Assembly: GCF_002078505.1 (NCBI RefSeq)
Contig: NZ_LUAV01000035.1
Location: 62,001 to 126,000 of the forward strand
Direction of reading: 5' to 3'
DNA from: Ensifer aridi
GTDB lineage: Bacteria; Pseudomonadota; Alphaproteobacteria; Rhizobiales; Rhizobiaceae
DNA: 64,000 nucleotides
Positions 1-7,433 of the stretch are shown here, in pieces (within the stretch, counting starts at the first letter, position 1; every line of letters begins with the position of its first letter). The notes below the pieces were generated by a model, which worked only from the letters and a program-made list of their open reading frames with translations, did no database searches and was not told the origin of the DNA. Made by a program: the position numbers and the translations under genes.

Positions 1-2676
1 AGAGCTAATGCCCGCCAACGCTTGGCGAGCAGCGGCCCCAATCTCCTCGACTCCATCCAGCCACGGTCGAGTGCGACCATCCTTGCCGGTCAGTTTGAAA
101 GCTTGCCGGTGGCAATGCTTCTTGGCGCGGCGGCAGTCTCTCTTTTGACGGGCGGCGTGCTCGAAGCTGCCGCCATCCTGGCGGTCGTGGGCCTGAACGC
201 CGTCATCGGCTATCAAACCGAAAGCCGCGCCGAACGGACGATCCAGGGGCTGGGAGCGGGTGGGCCGCGAACCGCACAGGTCATACGTGAAGGCGTCGCG
301 ACCACGACCCCGGTTCAGCAGGTCGTTCCTGGAGACATCATCTCGGTGCAACGGGGCGACGTAGTCCCGGCTGATGCGCGCCTTATCAATGCACAGGCCT
401 TGAGCGTCAGCGAGGCGATGCTGACGGGTGAAAGCGCACCGATTGCTAAGAATATCCGCACAATCAGGAAGTCGAAGGTACCTCTCGGTGCGCGTTCGAA
501 CATGATCTACCGCGGAGCGATCGTGACGGGCGGCAGCGGACGAGCGATCGTGGTCGCGACGGGATCCGTGACGCAAGCGGGACGAATCCAGCGCCTTGTC
601 GGAGCAACACTCACCCCCGAGACGCCCATCCAGAGGGAGCTTACGAATCTCGGACGGCGCCTGGGATGGCTGACCTTGGGCGCATGCGCATTCATTGTGT
701 TAGTGGGAGGGCTGCGTGGCCTGGGTCTTCTCCAGATGGCGCGCTCGGCCCTTTCCGTTGCCGTCGCTGCAGTTCCTGAGGGCCTGCCAATGGTTGCGAC
801 CACGACGTTCGCTCTCGGAGTTGAAAGGCTCAGACGCGAAGGCGTCCTCATTCGCAAGCTGGAAGCCATCGAGACGCTCGCAGCGGTACGCGTTGCGTGT
901 TTCGACAAGACAGGCACACTCACCTTCGGCCGCATCTCTGTCGAGACGATCAGGATCGGCGACAAGGCTTACCGCATCAATGACGTCAGGCGAAGCGGCA
1001 CGGACCCAGAGGGCCCATTGCGCAGCCTGTTGGAAACTTGCTGCCTTTGCAACGATACGGAGATTGTCGGCACTGACAAAGGACTGCGCTTGAACGGCTC
1101 GCCTACAGAGAGCTGCCTCATTGAGGCTGCTCTCGATAGCGGCGTGGACGTTGCCTCCTTGCGAGGGCGTTTTGCCCGAATATCGGTCCAGCAACGAAGC
1201 GAAGCATCTCGCCTCATGGCAACGCGACATGTGACGGAAGACGGGATGCTGATCGCCATAAAAGGAAGTCCGGACGAGGTCCTCCGGCGCTGCGGCGCGG
1301 AAATCCTGCCGGACGGCATCCAGCGAGAGCTCACGCCGGATCGACGCGCCGCCATAGAAAAAGCAAATCTCGCAATGGCATCTCGGGCTCTGCGCGTCCT
1401 CGGCGTAGCGCGCAAACAGACGAAAAGCTCCAAGCCGAGTGCAGAGGACACTCGGAATCTGGTCTGGCTGGGGCTGGTGGGGATGGCCGACCGGTTGCGG
1501 CCAGGCGTCAGCAGGCTGATGGGCCGACTGCACGAGGCCGGTGTTCACACGATCATGCTGACCGGCGATCAGAAGGCGACAGCTGCCGCCGTCGGCGAGC
1601 GTGTCGGACTGAACGGCGGAGGCAGACTGGCGATTGTCGATTCGACGGAGATCGAGGGCATGAGCTCGGAGGAGCTTGTGCTGAGCGCGCGCCACGCGCA
1701 GGCGTTCAGCAGGGTCAGCCCTTCCCAGAAGCTGCAAATCGTTCGCTCCCTTCAAGAAGCAGGGGCGAGGGTCGCGATGATCGGCGACGGAGTGAATGAC
1801 GGACCTGCATTGAAGGCTGCGGACGTCGGCATAGCCATCGGGCAGGACAGCATGAGTGCAGCCAGGGAAATCGCGGACGTCATCATCGACGCTGACGGCC
1901 TTGGCGGCCTCGCGCCGGCCATCGAGACAGGGCGCACGACCCGGCGAAATATCCGCAAGGCTCTTCGCTATCTGATCAGCACCAATCTGAGCGAGATCCT
2001 GCTGGTTCTGGCGGGCACTTCAATCGGTATGCGCGCACCTTTCACGCCGATGCAGCTTTTGTGGATCAATCTGATCTCCGACGTGTTGCCCGGCATCGGA
2101 CTGGCGATGGAACCGCCTGAACCCGACATTCTTCGGCAGGCGCCGAAGGAAGGCGGCTCTGAGATCCTGAAGGGACGGGAACTCGGCAGCTTGACCGCCC
2201 AAGCCGCAATCATGGGCGGCGCCGCGATGACAGCGGGTCTTTTCGGGGCATCGCGCTACGGACTGGACTCCCCGCGCACGAGAACCATGACTTTCGGAAG
2301 CCTGGTCGTGGCCCAGTTGCTTCACGCCTTCACGTCGCGATCCGACACCGAGAGTATTTTTGAGCCAGGGTCGAGGCCGCCCAACCATGCGCTTTCATGG
2401 ATCATCGGCGGATCAATGGCCGTCCAGACCGCGGGCCTGTTCCTGCCGTTTGTGAGAAGGCTGCTCGGAATCGCGCCAATTAGCGGAATGGATGCGGTCG
2501 TTACGCTTGCCGGTGGGACCCTCCCATTCCTTGCGATGGAATGGATGAAGTCACGGGGCGATGGCCACGAGAGCGATCTGGTATGGGCTCGCCGAGCGGC
2601 GCCAGATGTTCCGCGCGATAAGGCGATGCTTGCGAAGGCGCGTCGCCTTCAATCGACTTCACGCGACGCGCCTTAG
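1..2676 (+). CDS. Cation-transporting P-type ATPase, 5'-truncated by the window edge
   Basis: This is an ion-pumping P-type ATPase of the inner membrane. The frame is open to base 1, so the true start lies upstream; the TTG at 22 is not a credible start. About 891 codons are visible. Seen: the actuator motif LTGESAP near residue 143, VPEGLP in the transmembrane region, the phosphorylation motif DKTGTLT with Asp near residue 302, and the hinge motif GDGVNDGPAL near residue 596. Several C-terminal hydrophobic segments follow. VPEGLP resembles P2-type (Ca/Mg-like) pumps rather than CPC-type heavy-metal P1B pumps, so the substrate cannot be named. The visible part has no metal-binding domain of its own, but two small HMA-like proteins lie directly downstream and may act with it. 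The product class is certain; the substrate is unknown. Confidence 0.93.
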   Translation, partial: RANARQRLASSGPNLLDSIQPRSSATILAGQFESLPVAMLLGAAAVSLLTGGVLEAAAILAVVGLNAVIGYQTESRAERTIQGLGAGGPRTAQVIREGVATTTPVQQVVPGDIISVQRGDVVPADARLINAQALSVSEAMLTGESAPIAKNIRTIRKSKVPLGARSNMIYRGAIVTGGSGRAIVVATGSVTQAGRIQRLVGATLTPETPIQRELTNLGRRLGWLTLGACAFIVLVGGLRGLGLLQMARSALSVAVAAVPEGLPMVATTTFALGVERLRREGVLIRKLEAIETLAAVRVACFDKTGTLTFGRISVETIRIGDKAYRINDVRRSGTDPEGPLRSLLETCCLCNDTEIVGTDKGLRLNGSPTESCLIEAALDSGVDVASLRGRFARISVQQRSEASRLMATRHVTEDGMLIAIKGSPDEVLRRCGAEILPDGIQRELTPDRRAAIEKANLAMASRALRVLGVARKQTKSSKPSAEDTRNLVWLGLVGMADRLRPGVSRLMGRLHEAGVHTIMLTGDQKATAAAVGERVGLNGGGRLAIVDSTEIEGMSSEELVLSARHAQAFSRVSPSQKLQIVRSLQEAGARVAMIGDGVNDGPALKAADVGIAIGQDSMSAAREIADVIIDADGLGGLAPAIETGRTTRRNIRKALRYLISTNLSEILLVLAGTSIGMRAPFTPMQLLWINLISDVLPGIGLAMEPPEPDILRQAPKEGGSEILKGRELGSLTAQAAIMGGAAMTAGLFGASRYGLDSPRTRTMTFGSLVVAQLLHAFTSRSDTESIFEPGSRPPNHALSWIIGGSMAVQTAGLFLPFVRRLLGIAPISGMDAVVTLAGGTLPFLAMEWMKSRGDGHESDLVWARRAAPDVPRDKAMLAKARRLQSTSRDAP

Positions 2677-2719
2677 GTCATTTTTTGTTCATATCGTTAG
2701 CCCTTGCGAGCGCCAGCGA

Positions 2720-3181
2720 CTAAGCGGCGAGCGGGATGAGTTCTTTCTCTTCCCTGCTGGCGGCTACCGGCAACGGGTAGGATGTTGGCCGCGTCATGGA
2801 GTCTACGACCGCGCGAAGTATCGGTTCGCCGAAGACCTCAGCCAGTTGCGCAACAGGATGGTGGGCGAAAAAAATAGGCAGAAGCTTCGCCAGCAGGAAT
2901 ATGACCTCTGCTTCGTTCCCTCTGCCCTGGTCGGCCGCGGGTCGAGCAGCAGCGAACGGAACCGCCAATCCCGGAACCTCGCGGCAGATGGAGCACGGAT
3001 CGATGCCAATGTCGTGCACGATCACCAGGCTTGCCGCCGTTGGATTGACAGTGACGTCCAACACGCCCTCGACAGCAAGGAGCTTTCGCCGCAGATCAGC
3101 GAAAAAGGCTGTCTGATGGCGCGCGCCGGCGATCTTGATCCGCAGACGGCCCGGTGTGTAGTGAACGATCTCGGCGTTCAA
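2720..3181 (-). CDS. HMA-like (HMA2-type) small protein
   Basis: A 153-residue protein encoded opposite the ATPase, ending 43 bp past the ATPase stop (convergent). The N-terminus has a ferredoxin-like heavy-metal-associated fold signature. A GRLRIKI strand is followed by an amphipathic helix and then a VEGVLDVTVNPTAASLVI stretch, the pattern of HMA_2 modules fused to or found next to some large P-type ATPases. The usual CxxC metal ligands of classical HMA domains are absent at the expected loop; a single CxxxC-like pair (CSIC) lies further on. The middle has one hydrophobic stretch around residues 93-108. The ATG at 3181 has AAGAGG about 11 bases upstream. Function is inferred only: an accessory or regulatory module for the neighbouring pump. 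Confidence 0.7.
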   Translation of the reverse strand: MNAEIVHYTPGRLRIKIAGARHQTAFFADLRRKLLAVEGVLDVTVNPTAASLVIVHDIGIDPCSICREVPGLAVPFAAARPAADQGRGNEAEVIFLLAKLLPIFFAHHPVAQLAEVFGEPILRAVVDSMTRPTSYPLPVAASREEKELIPLAA

Positions 3182-3573
3182 TTGTCGATACCTCTTGCTT
3201 CATGCACCAGGCCAGCTCGAGGCGGCCGTTCGCGGCCTCAATAGAGCCTACACGTGAAGGCCTGATGACAGTCACAGACACGGGCAGCCGTGTGATTGTC
3301 AGTGTCGCGCGAGCCGCCGTTCACGCAGCGCGCGAAACCGCTAAATGGGCGATGGGATATTCGGAATCGCGGGTCTTCCGGACCTCATCAAGTGCAATTG
3401 CACTGGTGGATGACCTGTCATTGTGAGACACTGAACCGGAACCGCGCTCTCTTCGCGACGCATCTGATTTGCGCGAAAATTCAGGCCTATCTTTCCGCCG
3501 TTGTGCACCAACGCGAGGAGGGCGGATGCGTCAGCGGCAGCGGCGTGGAGAGTGTCTGTAACAGGAGGCGGAC
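3182..3573. other. Intergenic region between divergent HMA-like genes
   Basis: These 392 bases separate two divergent HMA-module genes and must hold their promoters. I find no convincing sigma-70, FixK/FNR or RpoE2 match. A 53-codon frame from the ATG at 3265, with GAAGG just upstream, could encode a small protein, but nothing in its sequence is recognisable and I do not call it. Confidence 0.4.
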
Positions 3574-4191
3574 ATGCTTCCCACAGCGAATGTTGAACAC
3601 TTCATGTCGGGGCGACTGCGGGTGAAAGTTCCCCATCGCCGTGGCGACGTCTCCTACTTCCGCTCGGCAGTCGAGAAACTTTCCGAACATCCGGAGATTG
3701 CCGGTTTACGGGCGAATCCTATGACCGGCAGTATCCTCATCCAGCATGAGACGGATTTGCCGAAGATCCGCGAGATCGCAGCCAAGAGCGAGATATTCGA
3801 TCTGCGGGAGGCGCCCCCACCGCGGCCCCGCCGTGCATCGCCCCCTGCGAAAGCGCAGGCGGCGGACGGCACCGCTGTGTTGGCTGGCGGTGGCGCAACG
3901 ACAATTGGCCTGACGAGTTTGGCTCTTTATCAGGCGATACGGGGCAATGCATTGGGTCCCGCCACCGAGAATTTCTGGAACGCGTATGGCGGGTTGAGAA
4001 TTCTCAAGAATCCATGGATTGCGCTCCTCTTTTGCGGTCTCGGAATGCTGCAATTGACGAGGGGCCGATGGGCGGGATCGGCGACTTCGCTCCTTTTCTA
4101 TGCGTTCGTCGTCGGTCAGCTCTCCAGCTCCGCCGCCGGCAAGCCAGCGCCTGCGGAACGGTCGGGCGGAAATCCGGACCCCCAGGTCTAA
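3574..4191 (+). CDS. HMA2-type module fused to a membrane segment
   Basis: A 205-residue protein. Residues 1-70 form an HMA-like module that resembles the divergent neighbour: SGRLRVKV strand, helix, then an AGLRANPMTGSILI strand. A proline-rich linker follows (around residues 85-97) and then two hydrophobic segments (about 105-125 and 145-165) that would anchor it in the inner membrane with the module facing the cytoplasm. The start is supported by AGGAGG 6 bases before the ATG. Modules like this normally sit at the N-terminus of P-type ATPases, so a membrane-tethered accessory subunit for the pump upstream is the best guess. Metal binding is unproven because no CxxC is present. Confidence 0.75.
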   Translation: MLPTANVEHFMSGRLRVKVPHRRGDVSYFRSAVEKLSEHPEIAGLRANPMTGSILIQHETDLPKIREIAAKSEIFDLREAPPPRPRRASPPAKAQAADGTAVLAGGGATTIGLTSLALYQAIRGNALGPATENFWNAYGGLRILKNPWIALLFCGLGMLQLTRGRWAGSATSLLFYAFVVGQLSSSAAGKPAPAERSGGNPDPQV

Positions 4192-4299
4192 CGGCCGGTA
4201 GGGAATGGCGCTGCCGACACAAGCGTGTCATCAGCGCATGCGAGAATTTAATTGGTGCCCCCGGCGAATTGGTTCTTTGTCACAGGGAAGGGTCGCGCG

Positions 4300-4506
4300 A
4301 TGTATATGGACGGCGCGAGATATGAGCTCTCTCTTCACCCGGACGAATTGCTCATGCTGCGCGAAATTTTCGATGCAGTGCTGGTGGAGCGTCGGTGGAG
4401 TCGCAATTGCCAGTCGGCAAATGCGCTGGCTGCTCGGATTGTCGATCTGCATCGCACGGGCATGACCGATGCCGACGACCTTCTGGCGATGATCCGCAAG
4501 TTCTGA
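4300..4506 (+). CDS. Small hypothetical protein (68 aa)
   Basis: I do not recognise a family. The ATG at 4300 is chosen over an upstream in-frame GTG-type start at 4252 because AGGGAAGGG lies about 5-13 bases before it. The product is rich in charged and aliphatic residues, predicted mostly helical, with no membrane segment or cysteine pair, and ends in a short basic tail (RKF). Its base composition matches its neighbours. Proteins of this size and style are common accessory genes in rhizobia. It stands alone between the HMA-like gene and the next small gene. Confidence 0.55.
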   Translation: MYMDGARYELSLHPDELLMLREIFDAVLVERRWSRNCQSANALAARIVDLHRTGMTDADDLLAMIRKF

Positions 4507-4629
4507 CTGCTCCACACTTAGGTCAATTTCCCGACGACATTGTGCGCGTGCGGCTTTCGAAAAGCTGGCAGTGACTTGTTTATGACGGTTTTGCGACGGA
4601 TAGTCGCCGCGCCATAGAAGGGGGTCAAT

Positions 4630-4959
4630 ATGGGTGAGAAGCGAAAGAAGGTGTACGAAGCACTGGTGGAAGGCGCGACGCAGGGCATTTCCGATAGGAG
4701 CCTCTATGATTTCGTCCGGAGTCGCTGCCCCAAGACCTCCAGCAAGAAGCTTGTCCGCGCCTCGCTGCTCGCTCTGACTGATCCCGACCTGAAGGACCGC
4801 AATATTCTCAGCACGATCTATGCCCTGGCGATCAAGCATCGCCTGGACGAGGTGCGGGTCGATGAAATCGATGATGAGGACGACGATGACCCCAAGGAGC
4901 TTGCGCCCTCGGTTTCCCGTAGGCCGGATGGGTCTTCAGCGGGAGATTTGCCCGCATGA
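4630..4959 (+). CDS. Hypothetical rhizobial protein with acidic C-terminal run
   Basis: A 109-residue protein behind a purine-rich leader (AGAAGGGGGT) immediately upstream of the ATG. The first 70 residues are basic and helical. They are followed by a strikingly acidic run (residues 78-88, mainly Asp/Glu) and a polar tail. There is no signal peptide or membrane segment. The basic-then-acidic layout suggests a small cytoplasmic nucleic-acid- or protein-binding factor, but this is speculation and I recognise no family. Confidence 0.6.
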   Translation: MGEKRKKVYEALVEGATQGISDRSLYDFVRSRCPKTSSKKLVRASLLALTDPDLKDRNILSTIYALAIKHRLDEVRVDEIDDEDDDDPKELAPSVSRRPDGSSAGDLPA

Positions 4960-5003
4960 AACCTCGGTTGTGTTGAACCCGCGGTTGCCGATATCTTTGG
5001 TCC

Positions 5004-5795
5004 ATGGTCGAGCAATCCGACGAAATACCGCTTGAACGTGGAGGTAGGACGGCTGTTGTCCGGCGTGGTGGCATCGTCGTTCGCGAGACTGGTCCGTGGA
5101 CGCCTACCGTCCATGCCCTGCTGCGCCACCTGCAGGAAATGGGTTTCGAAGGCGCGCCGCGCGTCGTCGGAGACGGGTTCGACGAGCATGGCCGCGAGCT
5201 TCTGACCTATGTCGATGGCGAAGTCATCAATCCTTCGCCATGGTCCGACGAAGCTATGGACGCTTTGGGACGCCTGATGCGTCGCTTACATGCCGCGACC
5301 GCCAGCTTCCGGCCGCCGGCGGACGCGATGTGGCGCCCGTGGTTCGGCAGGGACGTTGGCGTGCCCGACATTGTCGGTCACTGCGATGCGGCTCCTTGGA
5401 ATGTGGTGTCGCGGAATGGCAAGCCTGTCGCACTGATCGACTGGGAGGTAGCAGGTCCTGTCGACCGGTTGACCGAGATTGCCATGGCTGTCTGGAACAA
5501 TGCCCAACTCTACGACGACGATGTCGCGGAAATGAACGGGCTGCCCGAAACCAGACAGCGCGCTCGGCAGGTCCGCATATTCGCCGATGCTTATGGGCTG
5601 CCGGTGCATGAGCGGCGCCATCTCGTGTGCCGAGTGATCGAGTTTGCCTCACAGAGCGCGGCCAACGAAGTGATCGAACAGCAGATCACGCCCGAATCGC
5701 AACATGTGCCGCGTGTCTGGGGGATCGCGTGGCAGACGCGCAGCGTCGCCTGGTTGCTGCGCAACCGCCATGTCCTGGAAGCCGCTTTGGCGTAA
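5004..5795 (+). CDS. APH-fold phosphotransferase
   Basis: A 263-residue kinase-like phosphotransferase of the aminoglycoside/choline kinase superfamily. Seen: the Brenner-type catalytic loop GHCDAAPWNVV around residues 127-137, with catalytic Asp and Asn, and the metal-binding LIDWEVAGP motif about 10 residues later. The N-lobe carries a beta-hairpin (GGIVVRETGPW) rather than a classical glycine-rich loop. Substrate cannot be told from sequence, and many chromosomal members of this family act on small metabolites rather than antibiotics. It stands alone and converges on the sigma factor gene with a 28-bp gap. The Shine-Dalgarno sequence before the ATG is weak, so the start is less sure than the family. 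Confidence 0.85.
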   Translation: MVEQSDEIPLERGGRTAVVRRGGIVVRETGPWTPTVHALLRHLQEMGFEGAPRVVGDGFDEHGRELLTYVDGEVINPSPWSDEAMDALGRLMRRLHAATASFRPPADAMWRPWFGRDVGVPDIVGHCDAAPWNVVSRNGKPVALIDWEVAGPVDRLTEIAMAVWNNAQLYDDDVAEMNGLPETRQRARQVRIFADAYGLPVHERRHLVCRVIEFASQSAANEVIEQQITPESQHVPRVWGIAWQTRSVAWLLRNRHVLEAALA

Positions 5796-5823
5796 ACTCC
5801 TTGCGCCTGATCAAGCTGGCCCG

Positions 5824-6681
5824 TTAGTGGAGGTGCCTCAGCTTGTCGGGGTTTCTGACTACATAGATAGCGGCGATCTTGCCATCCTCGATTTCGAGCG
5901 CGGTCGTCTGGAGTTCGCCGTCGGCTTCCAGCGTGATGAAACCGGGCAGTCCGTTGACCAAGCCGACGCGAAGAAGTTTCGAGCCATGCGCCTGGAACAG
6001 AGCCGCCAACTTTTCATGGACCTTGATGACGGCATCGAATCCGATGATCGGCTCGATTGCTGCCGCCCGCTTGCCGCCGCCGTCGGCATGGACACTGACG
6101 TCTGCCGCCAGCATCGCACCAAGCGTTTTCATGTCGCCGCTGCGGGACGCGGTGAAGAAGGCCTCCGCAAACTCGAGACCACGCTCCTTTTCAATCCGGA
6201 AACGAGGCCTCGCCTCGCGGACATGGGCACGCGCGCGGGTGGCGAGCTGGCGGCAGGCAGCCGGATCGCGCTTGATCGTCGCTGCGACTTCCTCGAATCC
6301 CAGTCCGAATACATCGTGCAGCAGGAAAGCCGCTCGCTCGAGTGGAGAAAGCCGTTCCAGTGCCAGCATCAGCGGCAAGGTGACGTCTTCCTCGTCCTCC
6401 TCTTCCACCACAGGGTCGGGAAGCCAAGGACCGACATAGGTCTCCCGCTGGCGTCGCGCTGATTTGAGCTGATCCAGGCAGAGCCGCGTGACGGTTCGGC
6501 GAAGGAAGGCCTCGGGCTCGCGCACCGCGGCGCGGTCGGCCCTCATCCAGCGGATGAAGGCCTCCTGTACCATATCCTCTGCGTCGGCGACGGAGCCGAG
6601 CATTCGATAGGCGACGCGCATGAGCTTGGGACGCAGCGGATCGAACCTCGCCGCTGCATCCTCGTGCATGGGGTCCGACAT
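5824..6681 (-). CDS. ECF41-family sigma factor with SnoaL-like C-terminal domain
   Basis: A 285-residue extracytoplasmic-function sigma factor. Region 2 (about residues 15-80; MLGSVADAEDMVQEAFIRW) and region 4 (about 125-180; LSPLERAAFLLHDVFGLGFE) are followed by a SnoaL-like domain that, in ECF41 proteins, replaces a separate anti-sigma factor. Both hallmark motifs of that extension are present: a DGGGK motif near the middle and NPDKL five residues from the end. The start at 6681 is chosen because the ATG overlaps the stop of the upstream gene by one base and the protein aligns from there. It is co-transcribed with a carboxymuconolactone decarboxylase, the classical ECF41 partner, and is probably autoregulated through the promoter at 7181-7207. 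The inducing signal is unknown. Confidence 0.95.
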   Translation of the reverse strand: MSDPMHEDAAARFDPLRPKLMRVAYRMLGSVADAEDMVQEAFIRWMRADRAAVREPEAFLRRTVTRLCLDQLKSARRQRETYVGPWLPDPVVEEEDEEDVTLPLMLALERLSPLERAAFLLHDVFGLGFEEVAATIKRDPAACRQLATRARAHVREARPRFRIEKERGLEFAEAFFTASRSGDMKTLGAMLAADVSVHADGGGKRAAAIEPIIGFDAVIKVHEKLAALFQAHGSKLLRVGLVNGLPGFITLEADGELQTTALEIEDGKIAAIYVVRNPDKLRHLH

Positions 6682-7148
6682 TAGGCGGCCGCCTGGGCGG
6701 CCTTTGCGGCCGCCGGATCGACCCACAAGCCGAAGCCGACCGCGAGGCGGTTCCACCCGTTAATGACATTGATCATTAGCGTGAGCTTCACCTGTTCCTC
6801 CTCCGTAAACTGAGCCTTCAAGGCCTGATAGGCACTTTCGAGCGCGTGTCCTTCTGATAGCCGCGTCAGAACCTCCGTCCAGCCGAGCGCGGCGTGCTCA
6901 CGTTCGGAATAGCAAGGGGCCTCGCGCCAAGCCGACAGAAGATAGATCCGCTGCTCCGTCTCGCCCTTCGCGCGCGCTTCCACTGTATGCATATTGATGC
7001 AGTTGGCGCAGCCGTTGATCTGCGATGCACGGATTTTCACCAGTTCAATGAGCGTCGGCTCGAGGCTGGAAGCGACGGCGACCGAAGTGCCCATCCAGTT
7101 CTTCATCAGCGAAGGAGCAGCGGCGAAAGGATCAAGTTTTGCAGTCAT
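6681..7148 (-). CDS. Carboxymuconolactone decarboxylase / AhpD-like protein (ECF41 partner)
   Basis: A 155-residue alkylhydroperoxidase-like protein. The active-site pattern CxxCxxxH is present (CANCINMH, around residues 45-52), typical of AhpD/CMD proteins acting as thiol-dependent peroxidases or reductases. The start at 7148 has AGAGGA about 12 bases upstream; longer starts run back through the promoter. Genes of this family are the usual first gene of ECF41 operons and their promoters are the known direct targets of ECF41 factors. The real substrate is not known for any such operon that I can cite with certainty. Confidence 0.93.
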   Translation of the reverse strand: MTAKLDPFAAAPSLMKNWMGTSVAVASSLEPTLIELVKIRASQINGCANCINMHTVEARAKGETEQRIYLLSAWREAPCYSEREHAALGWTEVLTRLSEGHALESAYQALKAQFTEEEQVKLTLMINVINGWNRLAVGFGLWVDPAAAKAAQAAA

Positions 7149-7180
7149 GGTTGCTTTCCTCTTGTTGGTTGCACTACCAT

Positions 7181-7207
7181 GACGAGGCAGGATCCGGCGG
7201 TGTGACA
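7181..7207 (-). promoter_or_regulatory. ECF41-type promoter (TGTCACA-N16-CGTC)
   Basis: Read on the minus strand, TGTCACA (7207-7201) is followed after exactly 16 bases by CGTC (7184-7181). This matches the published ECF41 promoter consensus in both boxes. Transcription would start about 7 bases on, giving a leader of roughly 25 bases before the ATG at 7148. Confidence 0.88.
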
Positions 7208-7433
7208 TTCGCGCCGAAAATTTTCTTGTCCGATGAGCAGGGGAGGGAGCCCCGTCACGCTGCCCGCCTGTTCGGCATTCATCCCACCAGCATCTCAGTT
7301 TGCGTCAGCGTCAGTTGCGAGTGCAAGCGTCGGTCGCAGGCCCAGAGCAAATCGCACGCCAGCACACGGAGTTTTGAGTGGACGGACAAGGATTGCGCCA
7401 TATAGATGCTCATGGGGATTGCAGAGGCTCGTG

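Noticed and set aside
2561..3244. Plus-strand frame overlapping the HMA-like gene
   Set aside because: The minus-strand frame has the HMA signature and a ribosome site; the plus frame is low-complexity Arg-rich translation.
3442..3470. GGAAC and CTGATTTGCGCGAA in the HMA intergenic region as RpoE2 or FNR/FixK sites
   Set aside because: No GTT at the right distance, and the second element fails the TTGAT-N4-ATCAA symmetry.
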